This document shows, one piece after another, positions 14,979 through 16,958 of a stretch of DNA of 16,958 nt. The notes under the pieces were generated by a model. That model worked only from the letters and a program-made list of their open reading frames with translations, was not told the origin of the DNA and ran no database searches. The stretch comes from Planctomycetota bacterium. Its GTDB lineage: Bacteria > Planctomycetota > Planctomycetia > Pirellulales > Lacipirellulaceae. Numbering within the stretch: position 1 is the stretch's first letter; each line of letters opens with the position of its first letter. The stretch is from the NCBI GenBank assembly GCA_013151315.1, contig JAADIN010000055.1:1-16958 (forward strand). The letters run 5' to 3'. Both the position numbers and the translations under genes were made by a program.

Positions 14979-15926
14979 CTATCGTCGCAGTGTGCCGGTC
15001 TGCCGAGAGGCGTCGTAGACACTTCCCGACGGAAACTTACGATCAGCACCGCTGTTTTCCGCAGGCCAAAGCTGCTCCGCGGTAGGACTTCCAGTAAATC
15101 CTGGGTCTTGTCCCCGAATCACGGGCACCTCGTGCGAAGCCACCAATACGGCGTCGGCTGCGAGCTGCAACTGCGGGCGGCCCTGGCGAATCCAGTCCAT
15201 CCACGATTTTTGCAGTGTTAGCAAATCGGGATACCCATACCGCTGGTGCAATGCGCGCGGCCAGTTTTCGTCTTGCAAACCATCGGCCAGAAATTCTAGA
15301 AACTCCCGCTTGCCGCGTTGGTCGAGGAGGAATTTTGAGAGCGAATGCCCCTGTGCATAAAGGGGCAGCACGTCGCGAGGATATTCCTTCATCGCAAACA
15401 TGTGGCTAAACGGAATTCCGCGTCGTGTCTGCAAGAACTCGATCAGCATATTTTCCTGTTTCGAGATTTCGCTACGATGCTCGACCGTCGTACAGGCGCC
15501 TTCATCAGCCCAACGGGGCAGGGGCTGACGGAAATGGCTCGCGAAAATCGTGTGCGTCACTTCATGCGGCAATACCGAATCGAGAATCCGCTCTCGGCTG
15601 CCCTGGACGTTCATCCGCCAACCAAAGACTTCGTTCTTATCGAAAACAAAACTCGTTGCGCCGCCCGCGCCCAGGCTGGCAGCCACCTTGGCTTTGATGG
15701 GACACGGCTTGGACCAATGGGGAAGCTCCTTGCCGAGCCACTCTTGGGCTAACTGGCTTCGCCAACGCTCTGCCGAATCGCCGATTTCCTTGGCCAACTG
15801 CGGCGTCGGCGCATCGACGGTGAAATTCGCCGTCCGATAACCGGCCGCCTGGGCGGTCGCGTTGCCAAGAAGTAATATCAAGAGAACGACACTGGGCTTC
15901 ACAGCCCCAACGATACGAGCTTCCAT
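14979..15926 (-). CDS. Secreted HExxH metalloprotease-like protein (peptidase MA / DUF1570-like)
   Basis: A 315-residue exported protein. Residues about 10-28 form a signal peptide (VKPSVVLLILLLGNATAQA-A). The zinc motif is HEVTH at 121-125 in SVLPHEVTHTIF, with the likely third ligand Glu142 in RWADEGACTTVEHRS (138-152), the gluzincin peptidase-MA pattern. Downstream, YAQGHSLSKFLLDQRG (190-205), the FLEFL segment and the YGY...LLTLQKSWMDWI block (230-246) match the helical half seen in planctomycete DUF1570-type proteins. The last 50 residues are probably disordered. The substrate is unknown; it would act in the periplasm or outside the cell. Start: ATG 15926 with AGAGGAAG directly upstream. 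It is alone on its strand, with its own promoter candidate. Confidence 0.82.
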   Translation of the reverse strand: MEARIVGAVKPSVVLLILLLGNATAQAAGYRTANFTVDAPTPQLAKEIGDSAERWRSQLAQEWLGKELPHWSKPCPIKAKVAASLGAGGATSFVFDKNEVFGWRMNVQGSRERILDSVLPHEVTHTIFASHFRQPLPRWADEGACTTVEHRSEISKQENMLIEFLQTRRGIPFSHMFAMKEYPRDVLPLYAQGHSLSKFLLDQRGKREFLEFLADGLQDENWPRALHQRYGYPDLLTLQKSWMDWIRQGRPQLQLAADAVLVASHEVPVIRGQDPGFTGSPTAEQLWPAENSGADRKFPSGSVYDASRQTGTLRR

Positions 15927-15943
15927 GCTCTTCCTCTAGTTAA

Positions 15944-15973
15944 AGTATAAGGACGAATCCATGTCCTTGTCGC
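15944..15973 (-). promoter_or_regulatory. Promoter of the metalloprotease-like gene with operator-like dyad
   Basis: On the minus strand GCGACA (15973-15968) and TATACT (15949-15944) are spaced 18 bases. The spacer is almost exactly filled by a dyad, AAGGAC and GTCCTT with eight bases between (15949-15968). A repressor or activator binding there would control the promoter. The -35 match is weak (4 of 6). Confidence 0.4.
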
Positions 15974-16029
15974 TTACAGGGCAAATGGCGGGCCAAACCC
16001 TCGTGCAGCGTTACGTCTTATTTTTTAGG

Positions 16030-16109
16030 GTGAGCCGTAGGCGCTAGCCTCGGGTTTTGCAGGGTTTGCGTTATCCTCAAGACACCCGAGGCTAGCGCCT
16101 ACGGCTCAC
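16030..16109. repeat. Perfect 26-base inverted repeat with 28-base spacer
   Basis: Arms 16030-16055 and 16084-16109 are exact inverted copies (core AGCCGTAGGCGCTAGCC). Perfect conservation over 26 bases suggests a recent or maintained dispersed element rather than a chance hairpin. Strings of this kind are, from memory, frequent between planctomycete genes, but copy number cannot be judged here. It lies between fabI and the metalloprotease-like gene and could also stop fabI transcription. Confidence 0.85.
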
Positions 16110-16149
16110 AACACGAACTTGAATTGAAAAATTTACCAGCAAGCGCACA

Positions 16150-16183
16150 AAAATTCCTAGGCCACTTGGCAAAGAAATTGCCA
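16150..16183 (-). terminator. Weak terminator candidate after fabI
   Basis: On the minus strand a six-base stem TGGCAA/TTGCCA (16183-16178 and 16172-16167) with a five-base loop is followed about a dozen bases later by TTTTT. The stem is short and the gap to the T-run long, so this is tentative. Confidence 0.3.
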
Positions 16184-16206
16184 GGAGATGCTAGCAAGGA
16201 AGGAAA

Positions 16207-16958
16207 TCAGACTGCTTGGGTTGCTTGGATCTGATCGAGTAACCGCCCGGGAGAGCCCATCGAGTTGTAGCCTCCGTCGAGATGCAGTATCTCGCCCGTG
16301 ATGCCCGAAGACATGTCGGACAACAAAAAGCAACCACTCTTGCCTGCCTCTTCATGGGTGATATTTCGGCCCAACGGTGCCATCGCTTCGTAGAGCCCCA
16401 GCATGTCTTCCACCCCGGCACCGCGACCCGAGATCGTTTGCAGCGGACCGGCACTCAAGGCGTTTACCCGAATGCCACGCGGACCAAGGTCGTGGGCCAG
16501 GTACTTCGTCACCGAATCGAGAGTCGCTTTGCAAACGCCCATGATGTTGTAGCCTGGCACGGTCTTCTCGCCACCATAGTAGGTGAGCGTCAAAATGCTG
16601 GCACCATCGCTGAGCACCCCCTGTGCAGCATTGGCTAATGCAATCAAACTGTAAGCGCTGATCTCCATCGCCAACTTAAATCCATCACGACTCGTCTTGA
16701 TCGTGTCGCCTTTGAGATCGCTAGGCAGGGCAAAGGCGATCGAGTGCAGCAGGAAATCGACCTGGCCCAAATCGCTACGACATCGATCCATTACCGCCGC
16801 GATTTGCTCGTCATTGGTCGCATCCATTGGCTGGAGAAACGCCGCCTGGGGATTGCCGGTGGTAAGCTTTTCGAGGCGCTTGAGATTCTTCTGGCGAGCA
16901 TCATCCGCCTTGTCAGGCATGTACGAAAAACCGCACTGGCCCCCTTCGTTCATGATGC
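16207..16958 (-). CDS. fabI: Enoyl-[acyl-carrier-protein] reductase (NADH), N-terminus outside the window
   Basis: About 250 residues of an atypical SDR of fatty-acid synthesis, which reduces the trans-2-enoyl-ACP double bond with NAD(P)H. The frame stays open to the right edge, and the N-terminal GxxxxxSIAxxIA nucleotide motif is still missing, so the true start lies beyond 16958; the ATG at 16953 is internal. Visible marks are DFLLHSIAFA, LTLTYYGGEKTVPGYNIMGV with the catalytic Tyr-x6-Lys (GYNIMGVCK), GPRGIRVNALSAGPLQT, and the terminal GEILHLDGGYNSMG. This spacing is FabI-like and not FabG-like. The C-terminal extension after the Gly-Tyr motif is about 20 residues. No neighbouring fatty-acid genes are in view, though the PlsC/CdsA-like pair also handles lipids. 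Confidence 0.93.
   Translation of the reverse strand, partial: IMNEGGQCGFSYMPDKADDARQKNLKRLEKLTTGNPQAAFLQPMDATNDEQIAAVMDRCRSDLGQVDFLLHSIAFALPSDLKGDTIKTSRDGFKLAMEISAYSLIALANAAQGVLSDGASILTLTYYGGEKTVPGYNIMGVCKATLDSVTKYLAHDLGPRGIRVNALSAGPLQTISGRGAGVEDMLGLYEAMAPLGRNITHEEAGKSGCFLLSDMSSGITGEILHLDGGYNSMGSPGRLLDQIQATQAV

Noticed and set aside
16030..16109. Insertion sequence or integration site
   Set aside because: No transposase or recombinase frame lies between or beside the arms; the whole unit is only 80 bases.

Overview
The window reads as chromosomal DNA of a planctomycete, most likely of the Pirellulales type. The evidence is a secreted protein that combines dockerin-like calcium loops with a C-terminal PEP-CTERM anchor, a DUF1570-like HExxH protein, many genes with weak or absent Shine-Dalgarno sequences, moderately high GC, and dispersed inverted repeats of a kind I associate with this phylum. 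The genus assignment is inference; no rRNA or other marker is present.

Positions 1-10938 hold a surface or exopolysaccharide locus built as two divergent gene sets around a 379-base gap (4067-4445). Leftward: a Wzz/GumC-like chain-length protein (4066-2591), one 719-residue protein that joins an O-antigen ligase/polymerase-like membrane domain to a WecG/TagA/CpsF glycosyltransferase (2515-356), and the start of a sulfatase-superfamily enzyme (281 to the window edge). Rightward: a CelD/BcsL-type GNAT acyltransferase, a NodB-type polysaccharide deacetylase, a repeat-bearing gap, a Wzx/MOP-type flippase, a GT4 glycosyltransferase, a PlsC-like acyltransferase and a CdsA-like cytidylyltransferase with an altered signature, ending at a strong terminator (10963-11001). 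Together they could assemble (GT26, GT4), flip (Wzx), polymerise (ligase domain), size (Wzz) and decorate (deacetylase, GNAT, sulfatase-like enzyme) a lipid-linked glycan. The PlsC/CdsA pair may supply or modify a lipid.

Positions 10939-13505 are looser. There is a 65-residue cold-shock protein on the minus strand, with a credible promoter. Next is a clear pseudogene of an HSDL2-like short-chain dehydrogenase, reduced to its two ends by an internal deletion and a frameshift. It is followed by a 28-base perfect palindrome, then the cyclophilin/dockerin/PEP-CTERM protein, then 450 bases without a gene that probably include a long leader.

Positions 13506-16958 hold a DEAD-box RNA helicase (TTG start), a convergent AT-rich inverted repeat, a secreted HExxH metalloprotease-like protein, a gap with a perfect 26-base inverted repeat, and the 5'-truncated enoyl-ACP reductase gene fabI running in from the right edge. 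I found no tRNA, rRNA, CRISPR array, transposase or phage gene.
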